Shown: positions 8,653-18,912, numbered from the stretch's first letter. The stretch: 64,000 nt of DNA from Polynucleobacter sp. MWH-UH2A (GCF_018687195.1 NZ_CP061321.1:1364001-1428000); one strand, 5' to 3'. A program made the numbers and translations. The notes: generated by a model from the sequence alone, not told the origin.

Positions 8653-9546
8653 ATGACCTCTAAGCCAAGCAAACCAAATACACTCGACGCATTGGGGTTA
8701 ATTTCGCACCTACGCCGCGATCCCGCAGAACATAAAGGGCATGCAGGCAAAGTTGTTTTGGTAGGTGGCTCAGCAGGAATGGCTGGCGCTCTTTTGCTCG
8801 CCGGAAATGCGTGCCTTCATCTTGGGGCGGGCTGGACTATTCTGGAAATGCTTGATCCTGCTTCCGCGCATGCTGATCATGAGCAACCAGAACTCATGAT
8901 TCGTTTAGCAAATCCAAATCCGGCTGAGTCATTAAGACTGGATCAAGCTGATGTACTTGGAATTGGTCCGGGCTTGGGAACTTCTAAGCTTGCAACTGAA
9001 TGGCTTAAAGCTAGCCTTGCTTCCGAGTCTATTCCGTTGGTCATTGATGCTGATGCCCTGAATCTCATCGCAAACTCCCCAGAATTATTAAGCGCATTGC
9101 AAGATCGTAACGCACGTTATCCTGGTCAAACTGTTTTAACACCGCACCCCGGAGAAGCCGCAAGATTATTAGGCCAAACAATTTCAGACGTTCAGTCAGA
9201 TCGAGTTTGCGCTATTGAAAAACTCGTGTCGATTACCCAATCCATCGTCATCCTGAAAGGGCAACATACCTTAATCTCCGCACCAGGCAAAGATATGCTC
9301 CAATGTGCGGAGGGCAATCCCGGCATGGGCACTGGTGGCATGGGGGATGCATTAACTGGCAGCATTAGTGCTATTGCGGCCCAAGGTTTACGCCATCACC
9401 TCAGTCTTTGGGAGGCTAGCTGTGTGGCCACTCAATTGCATGCACTTGCCGCAGACAAACTCGTTCAAAGAGGAATCGGGCCCATTGGCCTTACCCCATC
9501 TGAGACTATTCTAGAAATGCGAAGTCTACTGAATAACCTGTTATAA
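8653..9546 (+). CDS. nnrD: ADP/ATP-dependent NAD(P)H-hydrate dehydratase
   Basis: 297-residue ribokinase-like enzyme that repairs hydrated NAD(P)H. Family motifs are GHAGKVVLVGGSAGMAGA at the N-terminus, GIGPGLGTS, LTPHPGEAARLLG, ILKGQHTLIS and the catalytic GNPGMGTGGMGDALTGSI. It is a stand-alone dehydratase without the fused NnrE epimerase domain seen in E. coli YjeF. A DMT transporter gene starts 6 bp downstream. Confidence 0.92.
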   Translation: MTSKPSKPNTLDALGLISHLRRDPAEHKGHAGKVVLVGGSAGMAGALLLAGNACLHLGAGWTILEMLDPASAHADHEQPELMIRLANPNPAESLRLDQADVLGIGPGLGTSKLATEWLKASLASESIPLVIDADALNLIANSPELLSALQDRNARYPGQTVLTPHPGEAARLLGQTISDVQSDRVCAIEKLVSITQSIVILKGQHTLISAPGKDMLQCAEGNPGMGTGGMGDALTGSISAIAAQGLRHHLSLWEASCVATQLHALAADKLVQRGIGPIGLTPSETILEMRSLLNNLL

Positions 9547-9552
9547 AACAGC

Positions 9553-10530
9553 ATGCAATCGCCTAGCTCAGCACATCATCACCAACGTTACCTCTATGGC
9601 ATTTTGATGGCCTCTGTTGGTGCCATCCTGTTCTCCGGCAAAGCGGTATTAGTGAAATTAGCTTTTACCTATGGCGCATATGCGGAAACTTTATTAGCCT
9701 TGCGTATGCTCATGGCTCTACCCCTGTTTCTAGCCATCTTCTGGTGGGAAGCCAGAAGAAAACCCATGAACCCCATTACCTGGCTTGACCGTGGAAAGTT
9801 ATTTTTTCTTGGGTTTCTGGGTTACTTTCTCTCGAGCTATGTTGATTTTTTAGGTCTTCAATATATCTCCGTTGGTCTAGAACGTATTGTTCTCTATCTC
9901 ACACCCACTATCGTTTTATTAATCTCTTATTTTGGTTTGGGTAAGCCCATTTCTCGCATGCAGTGGTACGCATTGGTTGTTGGTTATCTCGGCGTCTTTG
10001 TTGTCTTCATTCAAGATGCCAGCTCTACAGGACTGCATGCATGGTTGGGCATGTTGTTGGTCTTTGGTAGTGCTTGTAGCTATGCGCTATACATGATTGG
10101 TTCCGGTGAAATGGTCAAACGCATTGGCAGTGTGCGTTTAGTGGTCTACGCCAGTTCAGCATCGATGGTGTTTAGCGTAATCCAATCCACCCTTCACAAC
10201 CCCAGTGCAATCTTCGAACAGGCTACAGAGATTTACTGGCTGAGCCTTCTGAATGCCAGCTTTTGCACGGTCATTCCCATGCTGTTGATCATGATTGCGA
10301 TTAATCGTATTGGATCACCCTTGGTTGCCCAGGCCGGGATACTTGGACCAGTATCAACTATTTTTTTAGGCTACTTTGTTTTATCTGAGCCCATTACAGG
10401 CATGCAAATCGGCGGCATGATTCTGGTCATTGCTGCAATGTGGCTATTGGTACGCAATGATCCACCAACAAAAAAGTCGCCGAACTCTCAGAAGTCGGGC
10501 GACCTAGATGAAGTCGAGCCGCTGAACTAA
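9553..10530 (+). CDS. EamA/DMT-family transporter
   Basis: 325-residue inner-membrane protein with ten predicted helices in two EamA repeats, typical of drug/metabolite transporters. Examples are GAILFSGKAVLVKLAF near residue 25 and GYFVLSEPITGMQIGGMILV near 280. The substrate is not evident. It is probably cotranscribed with nnrD (6-bp gap). The C-terminal 30 residues are hydrophilic. Confidence 0.88.
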   Translation: MQSPSSAHHHQRYLYGILMASVGAILFSGKAVLVKLAFTYGAYAETLLALRMLMALPLFLAIFWWEARRKPMNPITWLDRGKLFFLGFLGYFLSSYVDFLGLQYISVGLERIVLYLTPTIVLLISYFGLGKPISRMQWYALVVGYLGVFVVFIQDASSTGLHAWLGMLLVFGSACSYALYMIGSGEMVKRIGSVRLVVYASSASMVFSVIQSTLHNPSAIFEQATEIYWLSLLNASFCTVIPMLLIMIAINRIGSPLVAQAGILGPVSTIFLGYFVLSEPITGMQIGGMILVIAAMWLLVRNDPPTKKSPNSQKSGDLDEVEPLN

Positions 10531-10531
10531 A

Positions 10532-10566
10532 GCAGCTCAATTACAGAAGCAGGATTACTGAGCTGC
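10532..10566. repeat. inverted repeat between convergent genes
   Basis: GCAGCTCA (10532-10539) pairs with TGAGCTGC (10559-10566) across 19 bases, overlapping the last codons of the minus-strand secreted-protein gene. There is no T run on either side, so a bidirectional terminator role is only a guess. Confidence 0.35.
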
Positions 10567-10821
10567 GGATTCAGCGGCCTTGGCTTTTTTCTTAGACTTC
10601 TTCGCCTTCTTTTCTGTTTTCTTTTGCTGCTTCGCTTGTTTCTTTACCTTCTTCGCCTCCGCTTTATCTGTTGGGGCTGCAGCTGGTGCAGGAGCTGGGG
10701 CTGGAGTTACCGCAGGGGCTGACGCTGGAGCAGGATCTGCCGCCAAAACAGAGAATGGTGACAAAGCAAGGCTAGCGGATACCAAAGATGCCAAAGTCAA
10801 ACGAGCGGTACGAGAAATCAT
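10555..10821 (-). CDS. secreted Ala/Pro- and Lys-rich small protein
   Basis: 88-residue exported protein of unknown function. From the ATG at 10821 it has a classic signal peptide MISRTARLTLASLVSASLALSPFSVLAA. A Pro/Ala-rich segment follows, then a Lys/Ala-rich tail of KKxKKQAKQQKK type. A TTTTGGAGAA ribosome binding site precedes this start. An upstream in-frame ATG would put 21 residues before the signal peptide and is less likely. Low-complexity basic proteins of this type are common in Polynucleobacter-like genomes but uncharacterised. Confidence 0.7.
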   Translation of the reverse strand: MISRTARLTLASLVSASLALSPFSVLAADPAPASAPAVTPAPAPAPAAAPTDKAEAKKVKKQAKQQKKTEKKAKKSKKKAKAAESAAQ

Positions 10822-10927
10822 GCGGTTCTCCAAAAGGGTTTGTAGATGCTTCCATAATACCCAAAAATTGCAGATAAATGCCAAATCTGATATTTTTGTT
10901 AAATCATTCTGGCTTATTTAGAAGCAA

Positions 10928-10954
10928 AGAAAAAGGCCATCAATCGATGGCCTT
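10928..10954 (-). terminator. rho-independent terminator of the aminotransferase gene
   Basis: On the minus strand AAGGCCAT / ATGGCCTT form an 8-bp stem around a 6-base loop, followed by a T-rich run (TTTTTCTTTG). It lies 34 bp beyond the stop of the class V aminotransferase. Confidence 0.85.
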
Positions 10955-10987
10955 GAATTCACCTGCATCAACGATGCTTCATATACT

Positions 10988-12136
10988 TTATGCAGGCTGT
11001 GCTTGAGCTTCCGTAATTTTCTCTAGAGCACCAGCAAGGTGATCAACCGTGCGATCAACATGTCCTAATTTTTCTAGACCAAATAGACCAAGTCGGAATG
11101 TGCGGAAATCGGGACGCTCATCACACTGCAAAGGCACGCCTGCAGCAGTCTGCAAACCAAGCGCAATAAACTTCTTGCCTGATTGAATATCAGGATCAGT
11201 CGTGTAACTAACAACTACGCCTGGGGCCTGAAATCCCTTCGCTGAAACTGAGTGGTAGCCTTTTGACTCTAAGAGCTTGCGCACTTTTTCACCTAATTCA
11301 ACTTGTTTTGCTTTTAGATTAGCAAAACCAAGTGATTGAGTTTCTTTCATCACATTACGCAAAATCTTGAGTGCATCGGTAGGCATAGTGGTGTGATAAA
11401 CGTGACCACCCTTTTCATAAGCCTCCATGATTTGTAGCCACTTCTTCAAGTCCATAGAGAAACTGCTGCTTTGGGTCGCATCAATACGCTCACGAGCCCG
11501 ATCGCCCAGGGCAATTAAGGCGCAACAAGGAGAGCTACTCCAGCCTTTTTGTGGCGCAGTAATCAATATGTCTACATTGCAGGCTTTCATATCTACCCAC
11601 ATTGCGCCAGAAGCAATGCAATCTAGTACAAACAATCCATTTACAGAGCGCACCGCTTCGCCAACTGCCTTAATGTAATCATCCGGCAGAATAATCCCTG
11701 CAGAGGTTTCGACATGAGGAGCAAAAACTACTGCTGGCTTTTCTTTCTTAATGAAAGCAACAACCTCTTCAATTGGAGCTGGTGCAAATACACCTTGAGC
11801 TGAGTTATCTAATTGACGGCCCTTAAGTACGGAAACGTCATTGGTGATGTGGTCTAACTCAAAAATTTGAGTCCAGCGATAACTAAACCATCCATTGCGC
11901 AACACCAAACACTTTTGATTGTTGGCAAACTGACGTGCAACCGCTTCCATACCAAAAGTACCGCTACCCGGCACGATGACAGCCGAGCTCGCGTTATACG
12001 CATCTTTCAATACGCTAGAGATGTCGACCATCACACGCTTGAACTCTTCGGACATGTGATTCAAAGAGCGATCGGTATAGACCACCGAGAACTCTAGCAA
12101 TCCATCTGGATCTACATTTGGGAGTAAGCCTGGCAT
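10988..12136 (-). CDS. class V aminotransferase, alanine-glyoxylate type
   Basis: 382-residue PLP enzyme. The Schiff-base lysine is Lys197 in ITAPQKGWSSSP. The upstream segments VPGSGTFGMEAVARQF and VLDCIASGAMWVDM fit the alanine-glyoxylate/serine-glyoxylate/phosphonate aminotransferase group. It begins 54 bp downstream of the Bug receptor gene of the tcu cluster on the same strand and could be its last gene. The exact amino donor cannot be told from motifs alone. Confidence 0.88.
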   Translation of the reverse strand: MPGLLPNVDPDGLLEFSVVYTDRSLNHMSEEFKRVMVDISSVLKDAYNASSAVIVPGSGTFGMEAVARQFANNQKCLVLRNGWFSYRWTQIFELDHITNDVSVLKGRQLDNSAQGVFAPAPIEEVVAFIKKEKPAVVFAPHVETSAGIILPDDYIKAVGEAVRSVNGLFVLDCIASGAMWVDMKACNVDILITAPQKGWSSSPCCALIALGDRARERIDATQSSSFSMDLKKWLQIMEAYEKGGHVYHTTMPTDALKILRNVMKETQSLGFANLKAKQVELGEKVRKLLESKGYHSVSAKGFQAPGVVVSYTTDPDIQSGKKFIALGLQTAAGVPLQCDERPDFRTFRLGLFGLEKLGHVDRTVDHLAGALEKITEAQAQPA

Positions 12137-12190
12137 AGTGATTTCCTGGGAATATCTGTGAATAGCCCTAAATGATACTGATTTACACAG

Positions 12191-13138
12191 TTATTGCACC
12201 GCAACCTTGTTCTCTTTGATTAATTTGGCCCATTTAGCTTGATCTAGGCGCAAAAAAGCAGCAAATTCATCAGCGCTACCGCTAGCGGGGTCGCTTCCAC
12301 GCTCTAACATCGCCTTACGAATTCGTTCTTGGGCAAGAACAAACATCACCGTTTGATTGATTTTTTGCACAACGGATTTTGGAGTGTTTGCTGGCGCAAA
12401 AAGCCCAAACCACCCTACCGCGCTATATCCAGACAAACCTGCCTCAGTCACTGTCGGAATATTGGGAAGTGCTTCAGAACGTTTTGCGCCGGTTTGCGCC
12501 AAAGCGATTAATTTTCCAGATTCAATTTGCGGCATCACTGTTTGTGCAGGCGCAAACATCAAATCAATATGCCCTGCCAGCAGATCTGTTAACGCTTGAC
12601 CTGTGCCCTTATAAGGAACATGCAGTAATTCTATGCCAGCCATAGAAGCAAAAAGCTCACCAGATAAATGGGATGCAGAGCCTGGCCCAGATGATCCATA
12701 CCGGACCTTTCCTGGATTTGCCTTAGCGTAAGCAATTAAGGACTTAATTGAATTCACATTTAATGTAGGGCTAACCGTTACTACATATGGAGAGGCTGAC
12801 ACTAAAGCTACCGGCGCAAACTGCACACTATTTTTTTCAGTCACTGCAGCGGTTGAACCCATCAATAAGGTGTAGCCATCGGCAGGCGCCTGAGCAACCA
12901 ACTCTGCTCCAATTGCACCGCTAGCCCCTGGACGGTTTTCAATAATGATCGACTGCTTCCATAAGTCCCCCAGCGTTGGGGAGATCAACCGAATCAAGGT
13001 ATCGGCCCCACCCCCAGGCGGAAAAGGCACAATGACTTTAATCGGCCTTGATGGATAAATCTCAGCAGCATTGACAGCGCAGGTAACAATACTCATGCAG
13101 TAAAGCAACAAGCCAAGTCTACGCAATAAGTGCCTCAT
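12191..13138 (-). CDS. Bug-family receptor of the tcu cluster
   Basis: 315-residue TctC/Bug periplasmic binding protein. I place the start at ATG 13138, giving the signal peptide MRHLLRRLGLLLYCMSIVTCAVNAAE. An in-frame upstream start at 13192 would overlap the preceding hydrolase gene and place 18 residues before the signal. Family motifs are YPSRPIKVIVPFPPGGGADT, ENRPGASGAIGAE, HVPYKGTGQALTDLLAGHID and GWFGLFAP. It starts 5 bp after the stop of the hydrolase gene, which suggests that it feeds the tcuAB pathway with a carboxylate substrate. Confidence 0.9.
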   Translation of the reverse strand: MRHLLRRLGLLLYCMSIVTCAVNAAEIYPSRPIKVIVPFPPGGGADTLIRLISPTLGDLWKQSIIIENRPGASGAIGAELVAQAPADGYTLLMGSTAAVTEKNSVQFAPVALVSASPYVVTVSPTLNVNSIKSLIAYAKANPGKVRYGSSGPGSASHLSGELFASMAGIELLHVPYKGTGQALTDLLAGHIDLMFAPAQTVMPQIESGKLIALAQTGAKRSEALPNIPTVTEAGLSGYSAVGWFGLFAPANTPKSVVQKINQTVMFVLAQERIRKAMLERGSDPASGSADEFAAFLRLDQAKWAKLIKENKVAVQ

Positions 13139-13143
13139 GGTTT

Positions 13144-14073
13144 TTACTCGATGATGGTGGTTCGTAAAGTAGTAATGCCATCGATTGAGCATTCAACAAC
13201 ATCGCCAGGCTTTAAATAAAGGTCCTCAGCATTTTCCTTGCCAACCGCCACACCTCCTGGCGCTCCTGTAGAGAACATATCACCAGCCTCAATGGGAATA
13301 AAGCGAGAAAAATGCTCCAAAATATCGGAGATCTTCCAAATCTGATCCACAGTATTCACTCGCATACGCTCTTGACCATTGACTGAGCATGTCATCCAAA
13401 GATCATAAACATCAGGAATCTCGTCAATCGTGACGATCTCAGGACCCAGCGGACCAAAACCGGGAATATTTTTTCCAGTCCAAAAGCGCGAGCCTGAAGC
13501 CACTTCACGCAACTGCAAGTCGCGGCAAGTTAAATCATTCAAGATGGTGACACCCGCAACATAATCCATTGCCTCAGATTTTTTGGCACCCAAAGCACGC
13601 TTACCAATCACAAACACCAACTCTGGCTCGTAATCTAAGCGAGTAATCCCCTTGGGGCGCACCACTTTGGCCTCATGCCCCGACAAGCAAGAATTCAACT
13701 TGATGAAAGAGGTCGGCTCTTGCGGGATTTCTTTAATCAAATTCGTACGCTTTAACTCTTCCAAGTGCGTGCGGTAATTTTTCCCAACACAAAGAAACTT
13801 CTCGGCATCGGTAATCGGTGGCAAGTAACTAATATTTTTGGCGTCAATCAATAGCGAGCTATGATCGCCAGATGCTGCAACCCAAGACTTGGCTTGGTCC
13901 ATCACGACATTGCCAGCGCGTAGAAAGGATTTCATATCCCCCGGAAAATCAAGAGTACCCAACTTCTTTGCTACATCAGCAAATGGCAGTATTTGATCTC
14001 CATCAGGATTGGGTAGGCGTGCACCAATCTCAGGATGGCTGGATCCGGACCGGATAAAAGTAATTAGTCTCAT
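13144..14073 (-). CDS. fumarylacetoacetate hydrolase family protein
   Basis: 309-residue FAH-family enzyme. It has the metal/active-site regions FLCVGKNYRTHLEE, ITRLDYEPELVFVIGKRA, GVTILNDLTCRDLQ and DMFSTGAPGGVAVG. Family members hydrolyse or decarboxylate acylpyruvates, for example fumarylpyruvate or oxaloacetate. It lies between tcuB and a Bug receptor, all on the minus strand, so a role after tricarballylate oxidation or in breakdown of a related acid is inferred. The substrate is not determined. Confidence 0.88.
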   Translation of the reverse strand: MRLITFIRSGSSHPEIGARLPNPDGDQILPFADVAKKLGTLDFPGDMKSFLRAGNVVMDQAKSWVAASGDHSSLLIDAKNISYLPPITDAEKFLCVGKNYRTHLEELKRTNLIKEIPQEPTSFIKLNSCLSGHEAKVVRPKGITRLDYEPELVFVIGKRALGAKKSEAMDYVAGVTILNDLTCRDLQLREVASGSRFWTGKNIPGFGPLGPEIVTIDEIPDVYDLWMTCSVNGQERMRVNTVDQIWKISDILEHFSRFIPIEAGDMFSTGAPGGVAVGKENAEDLYLKPGDVVECSIDGITTLRTTIIE

Positions 14074-14138
14074 TGCGATCTTCTTGTGTTTATGTTGTGA
14101 AAATGCTTATTGGCTACTTGTACAAAATGGATAGGCTA

Positions 14139-15281
14139 TCAGTCTGCGCCAAACTGCAAATGGTTCTTTTGGCGCTTCTCGATTGCATTCTTCAGCAACG
14201 CAGCCATTCGATAGAAACCATGAGCAAACTTGCTGTAGGGCATTGTCAAGAAAAATGCCATTACGAAACCTAAATGAACAGCTAATAGCAGAGTCATTGC
14301 TGAAGTATCTCGATAAGCTAGAAGCGCCAATCCAGAAGCGCTGATTAGAAATAGCAACACAATAAATGCCCTATCCATTGGCTTTTGTGTAGCATCACCA
14401 TGAGCAGCATTTCTGCGTACATTCAGATACAACAAACCTGCTGGGCCAATGATTAGACCTATACCACCCAATGTGCCGAGCACAACCGGCAGACTAGTTA
14501 AATCATAAGGCGCATGTAAATCGAAAAAGTAGTGATAAATCGTCGCCACACTCGTTGCAGCAAAGCACAACAAGAAGCCGTAGAAAGTCAAATGGTGGAA
14601 ACGTTTTCTCCACAAAGAGAAAGCATCGTCTTCGTTATTGCAACCGTCTCCGTGACCACCGCCGAGATATTTCAAGGTCAATGCATCATGAGTCGCCTCT
14701 GTCACCGCATCCCCCGAAATGCTTCCAGGGTCAATGCCATGGCAAAAACGGGCCACGCCGATCGCCAAGGCTAATACTGCGAAACCAAAGACTGCACCGA
14801 ACATTAAGGCCAGTGTGTTGTGCGAAAACACTGCGTAGAAATTTCCATTCAAAGGCGCGGATGTAAGCGAACCATTTAGTGCAGCACTCAATAATAGGAA
14901 AAAAGTAATCGAGATGGCTACTGCCAATGACAAGAGTAGGCCATTCTTTTTGTATAAACCTCCTAATGGTTTTGGCCATGCATAAGCTATATAGGTTTCT
15001 TTACGAACCTGCGCCATGACTTGCGGAATATTGACTCCAAATTCATGTGGCGGAGCATATTGGCAAGCATGTAGACAGGCGCCGCAGTTGTGACAAAGGT
15101 TTGCTAAATAATTCACGACACTCGGAGTAAATTCAATGCGCCTTGTCATTGCTGGAAATACCGCACAGAATCCCTCGCAATAACGACAAGCATTACAGAT
15201 CTGCAGCATGCGATCTGCCTCGGACTCTGGAGTTGTGACCAGAGTTCTCGCCTCCTGGATCAACGTATTAAGCGCTTGCAT
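14139..15281 (-). CDS. tcuB: tricarballylate utilisation protein TcuB
   Basis: 380-residue membrane iron-sulfur protein. Two 4Fe-4S motifs near the N-terminus (Cys29, 32, 35, 39 and Cys63, 66, 69, 73) are followed by about six membrane helices with several His residues. This is the TcuB/CitB layout. TcuB takes electrons from the FAD of TcuA and passes them to the membrane quinone pool. It starts 2 bp after tcuA ends, so the two are cotranscribed and probably form one enzyme system. Confidence 0.93.
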   Translation of the reverse strand: MQALNTLIQEARTLVTTPESEADRMLQICNACRYCEGFCAVFPAMTRRIEFTPSVVNYLANLCHNCGACLHACQYAPPHEFGVNIPQVMAQVRKETYIAYAWPKPLGGLYKKNGLLLSLAVAISITFFLLLSAALNGSLTSAPLNGNFYAVFSHNTLALMFGAVFGFAVLALAIGVARFCHGIDPGSISGDAVTEATHDALTLKYLGGGHGDGCNNEDDAFSLWRKRFHHLTFYGFLLCFAATSVATIYHYFFDLHAPYDLTSLPVVLGTLGGIGLIIGPAGLLYLNVRRNAAHGDATQKPMDRAFIVLLFLISASGLALLAYRDTSAMTLLLAVHLGFVMAFFLTMPYSKFAHGFYRMAALLKNAIEKRQKNHLQFGAD

Positions 15282-15283
15282 AC

Positions 15284-16675
15284 TTAGACTCCATCGACTT
15301 TTGCGGCTTGCGCAGCCTGAACTCCAGCGGCGCGCCCAAATACGGTGCCAATTGCCATGCCGATACCAGCTGCATAACCTTTACCCAAAACATTGCCCGC
15401 CATCATCTCGCCAGCAACAAATAAATTTGAGCTAGGCACTCCATTAAATCGAACAGCAGCGGTTTCATCAGTCTTTAAACCAAGGTAAGTAAACGTCACG
15501 CCAGGACGAACTGCATATCCATAGAAAGGACCTTGATCAATTGGCAAAGCCCAGTGTGTTTTTGCAGGCTCAATACCTTCTGTATGGCAATCATCCAGAA
15601 TGGTGTGATCAAAGCGACCTACTTTGCATGCTGCGTTATAAGTCTTTACGGTTTCTAAGAGGGCTTGAGGATCGAGACCTAGTTTGTTTGCGAGCTCCTC
15701 TAGAGTGTCGGCTTTCTCACCTGGAAATACTGGGGGCATAAAACGTCCGAGAACTTTTGAATCAATAATGGAATAGCCAATCTGCCCTGGCTGTTGCGCC
15801 ACCAATCTTCCCCAGAAGGCATAGCGCTTTGGCCAAAAATCTTCGCCCTCATCAGAGAAGCGCTGGCCGTTTTTATTCACTACGATTCCGAATGAGACGG
15901 CATCAATGCGAGTGCAGATGCCACCGTCATATAAGGGTGCACGAGCATCAATCGCAACCATATGAGCCTGCGTAGGGTCGCTCACTGAGTCGGCCCCTAA
16001 GCCAATCAATTGCTTGATCAATACACCTTGGTTATAGCGTGTGCCGCGAATCAGAAAATTTTCCGCGGGAGATTCACCAAACTCATTAATGCCCCAGGCT
16101 TCTTTAAGCCATTCGCGATTAGACTCAAATCCACCAGCAGCCATAACACACGCCTTGGCTTCAATACGCTCATTGCCAACGTATGCCGCAATAAACTTAC
16201 CGTCCTGAATTTCTACAGAAGATACAGGAGACTCATAACGAATCTGAACCCCCAACTTTTCTGCACTGCGATAGTAGGCATTCACCAATGCTTTACCGCC
16301 GCCCATAAAAAACGCATTGGTACGTGAAAGATTTAATGTGCCAGAAAGTGGTGGCTGAAAACGAACGCCATGATGTTGCATCCACTGACGACATTGCGAT
16401 GAAGATCGAATAACATGACGTGCCAATTTTTCATCTGTGTGGCCACTGGTGACTTTTAATACGTCCTGCCAATACTCTTCTTCAGAATAGGATTCCAGCA
16501 TCACATCTTCGGGTTGATTGTGCATCGCGCGAATATTGCGCGTATGAGAAGAATTGCCGCCACGCCACGCCTTTGGTGCAGCCTCTAAAAGGAGCACGCT
16601 AGCGCCTGCCTCTCTAGCCATCAGAGCAGCACATAGAGCAGCATTGCCGCCACCAATTACTAGAACATCAACCAT
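15284..16675 (-). CDS. tcuA: FAD-dependent tricarballylate dehydrogenase TcuA
   Basis: 463-residue flavoprotein of the fumarate reductase/succinate dehydrogenase flavoprotein family. The FAD motif is [19 protein letters not shown] at residues 4-22, followed by [12 protein letters not shown] and the C-terminal [24 protein letters not shown]. In Salmonella TcuA oxidises tricarballylate to cis-aconitate. The substrate here is inferred from tight linkage with tcuB. It is the first gene of the minus-strand cluster tcuA-tcuB-FAH-Bug. Confidence 0.93.
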   Translation of the reverse strand: MVDVLVIGGGNAALCAALMAREAGASVLLLEAAPKAWRGGNSSHTRNIRAMHNQPEDVMLESYSEEEYWQDVLKVTSGHTDEKLARHVIRSSSQCRQWMQHHGVRFQPPLSGTLNLSRTNAFFMGGGKALVNAYYRSAEKLGVQIRYESPVSSVEIQDGKFIAAYVGNERIEAKACVMAAGGFESNREWLKEAWGINEFGESPAENFLIRGTRYNQGVLIKQLIGLGADSVSDPTQAHMVAIDARAPLYDGGICTRIDAVSFGIVVNKNGQRFSDEGEDFWPKRYAFWGRLVAQQPGQIGYSIIDSKVLGRFMPPVFPGEKADTLEELANKLGLDPQALLETVKTYNAACKVGRFDHTILDDCHTEGIEPAKTHWALPIDQGPFYGYAVRPGVTFTYLGLKTDETAAVRFNGVPSSNLFVAGEMMAGNVLGKGYAAGIGMAIGTVFGRAAGVQAAQAAKVDGV

Positions 16676-16737
16676 GAGGCTTTTAGAAGAAAAGAAAATA
16701 CTTTACTGTTTTTTTGATTTATTTACCAAGACCCAAA

Positions 16738-17652
16738 TCAAGCATTAGCAGATCGGCTCTTGGTTGAAGATACCCAAATACCCAGCACGATCAGAGCAAA
16801 TGCCAAGCCGTGGAATAGCTGCGGGGGCTCACCCAACATAGCAGCCGATAACAGTGCAGTAAACAAAGGAATGAAGTTTGCAAAGAATGCGGCAACAGTG
16901 GGGCCTGCGCCATTAACCCCTAACCCCCAGCAACGATAGGCAATTAATGAGGGACCTACTGCCACAAACAAAATCAGAGAGCCAGTCCATGCATTGAGCT
17001 CGAGATGGGCATGCCCCATAGCTATCTCAAAACCATCAAAGATACTGGTCCATAGCAAGCCCACCAATACCTGCGCCATTAAGAAATCTGCCCATGGCCA
17101 CTGTCGCTCAGTGCTGGAGCCTGGACGACTCAGCATCCAACTATAAAAAGCCCACAAAATTGTGGCCAACATAATCAACAAGTCGCCCACTACCATTTGC
17201 ATGGAAAGTAATGCGGATAACTCACCTCTCGTCAGTACTATTGCCACGCCTACCAGTGACACGATTGCCCCAAACAACTGCAATAGACTGGGTTTCACCT
17301 GATACCAGATGGCACCGATCAAGAGCATCCAAATTGGCATGCTGGCGCCAATCAGGGTGACATTAATTGCGGTTGAAGTCTGCAGAGCTAGATATAGCAA
17401 TACGTTGTAGCTGCCAACCCCAAATAGCCCTAACAAGATAAAACGTTGCTTGCTTTGCCACAAAGCACTTTGAGGTTTAAAGACGCGCCAACCCAGCGGT
17501 AATAACAATAAAGCAGCCAATCCCCAACGCACCGCACTGAGTGTGATTGGCGAAACACTTCCCACCAAAAGTCGCCCCGCAATCGCATTCCCCGCCCAGA
17601 GGGCTGTGGCAATGAGCAAATAAGCGGCGGTAGCAAGGGTCAGCTTAGGCAT
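16738..17652 (-). CDS. EamA/DMT-family transporter
   Basis: 304-residue membrane protein with ten predicted helices in two EamA halves, beginning LATAAYLLIATALWAGNAIAGRLLVG. Substrate unknown. It lies 62 bp upstream of tcuA on the same strand and could be transcribed with the tcu genes, but nothing ties it functionally to them. Confidence 0.87.
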   Translation of the reverse strand: MPKLTLATAAYLLIATALWAGNAIAGRLLVGSVSPITLSAVRWGLAALLLLPLGWRVFKPQSALWQSKQRFILLGLFGVGSYNVLLYLALQTSTAINVTLIGASMPIWMLLIGAIWYQVKPSLLQLFGAIVSLVGVAIVLTRGELSALLSMQMVVGDLLIMLATILWAFYSWMLSRPGSSTERQWPWADFLMAQVLVGLLWTSIFDGFEIAMGHAHLELNAWTGSLILFVAVGPSLIAYRCWGLGVNGAGPTVAAFFANFIPLFTALLSAAMLGEPPQLFHGLAFALIVLGIWVSSTKSRSANA

Positions 17653-17766
17653 TTAGGTATTTAGGCTTAGTGGATTAGGCGCTACCTAGCATTGTAGAAA
17701 CAATTGCCTGGTATTGCTAAGATAGAGCTTAATTAGACGCATACAAATACAGATGAAGGATTGATT

Positions 17767-18912
17767 GTGCCAGTAATTACCAATATCGAAGACTTGCGGG
17801 TACTTCACAAAAAACGCACCCCCAAGATGTTCTACGACTACGCAGATTCTGGTTCTTGGACCGAGTCCACCTATCGCGCTAATGAATCTGATTTTCAGAA
17901 AATTAAATTACGCCAGCGTGTAGCCGTCGACATGACCAACCGCACCACCAAAACCAAAATGGTGGGACAAGAAGTGGCAATGCCGGTTGCGCTTGCACCT
18001 ACTGGACTCACCGGCATGCAACATGCCGATGGAGAAATTTTGGCGGCCAAAGCCGCTGAAAAGTTTGGCGTACCATTTTGCCTTTCAACCATGAGCATTT
18101 GCTCCATTGAAGATGTTGCCGAACGCACAAGCAAACCCTTTTGGTTTCAACTGTATGTCATGAAAGACCGTGGCTTTATTGAGCGCTTAATAGAACGCGC
18201 TAAAGCCGCAAAATGTTCCGCTCTTGTTTTGACGCTAGATCTGCAAATTCTCGGGCAACGACATAAGGATTTAAAAAATGGTTTGTCTGCGCCACCAAAA
18301 TTGACTATCGCCAATATGATCAATATGGCCACTAAGCCGCGCTGGTGCTTAGGCATGGCGATGACGCCTCGCAGAACCTTCAGGAATATTGTTGGCCATG
18401 CCACTGGCGTAGGCAACATGTCATCACTCTCCTCCTGGACTGCCGAGCAATTTGATCCAGGCCTCAATTGGGGTGACGTGGAGTGGATTAAAAAACTCTG
18501 GGGTGGAAAACTGATTATCAAAGGCATCTTGGATGCAGAGGATGCAAGATTAGCCGCAAACTCTGGCGCTGATGCATTGATTGTTTCCAATCATGGCGGT
18601 CGCCAACTCGATGGTGCCGTTTCTAGTATTCAGGCGCTTCCAGGAATTGTGGATGCAGTAGGCAACGATATTGAAGTATGGATGGATGGCGGCATTCGTT
18701 CGGGTCAAGATGTACTCAAAGCTTGGGCTCTTGGTGCTCGCGGAACTATGATTGGTCGCCCCTTCCTTTATGGCTTAGGTGCGATGGGCGAAGCAGGCGT
18801 AACAAAATGCCTTGAACTCATTCACAATGAACTAGATATCACCATGGCGTTTACAGGTCATCGCGATATTCAGAATGTCACTAAAGATATTTTGTATCCA
18901 GGAACCTTCTAA
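17767..18912 (+). CDS. FMN-dependent alpha-hydroxy-acid dehydrogenase (LldD-type)
   Basis: 381-residue FMN enzyme of the L-lactate dehydrogenase/glycolate oxidase family. The catalytic segment SNHGGRQLDGAVSS and the phosphate-binding region VWMDGGIRSGQDVLKAWALGARGTMIGRPFLYG are present, as is ALAPTGLTGMQHADGE. I choose the GTG at 17767 because GAAGGA at 17755-17760 gives a 6-bp spacing. The TTG at 17761 would abut that site. L-lactate is the most likely substrate, but glycolate, mandelate and 2-hydroxyacids cannot be excluded. Confidence 0.92.
   Translation: MPVITNIEDLRVLHKKRTPKMFYDYADSGSWTESTYRANESDFQKIKLRQRVAVDMTNRTTKTKMVGQEVAMPVALAPTGLTGMQHADGEILAAKAAEKFGVPFCLSTMSICSIEDVAERTSKPFWFQLYVMKDRGFIERLIERAKAAKCSALVLTLDLQILGQRHKDLKNGLSAPPKLTIANMINMATKPRWCLGMAMTPRRTFRNIVGHATGVGNMSSLSSWTAEQFDPGLNWGDVEWIKKLWGGKLIIKGILDAEDARLAANSGADALIVSNHGGRQLDGAVSSIQALPGIVDAVGNDIEVWMDGGIRSGQDVLKAWALGARGTMIGRPFLYGLGAMGEAGVTKCLELIHNELDITMAFTGHRDIQNVTKDILYPGTF

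Noticed and set aside
14073..14273. Plus-strand open frame of 66 codons opposite tcuB and the FAH gene start
   Set aside because: It overlaps the well-supported tcuB gene on the other strand and has no family pattern or ribosome binding site.
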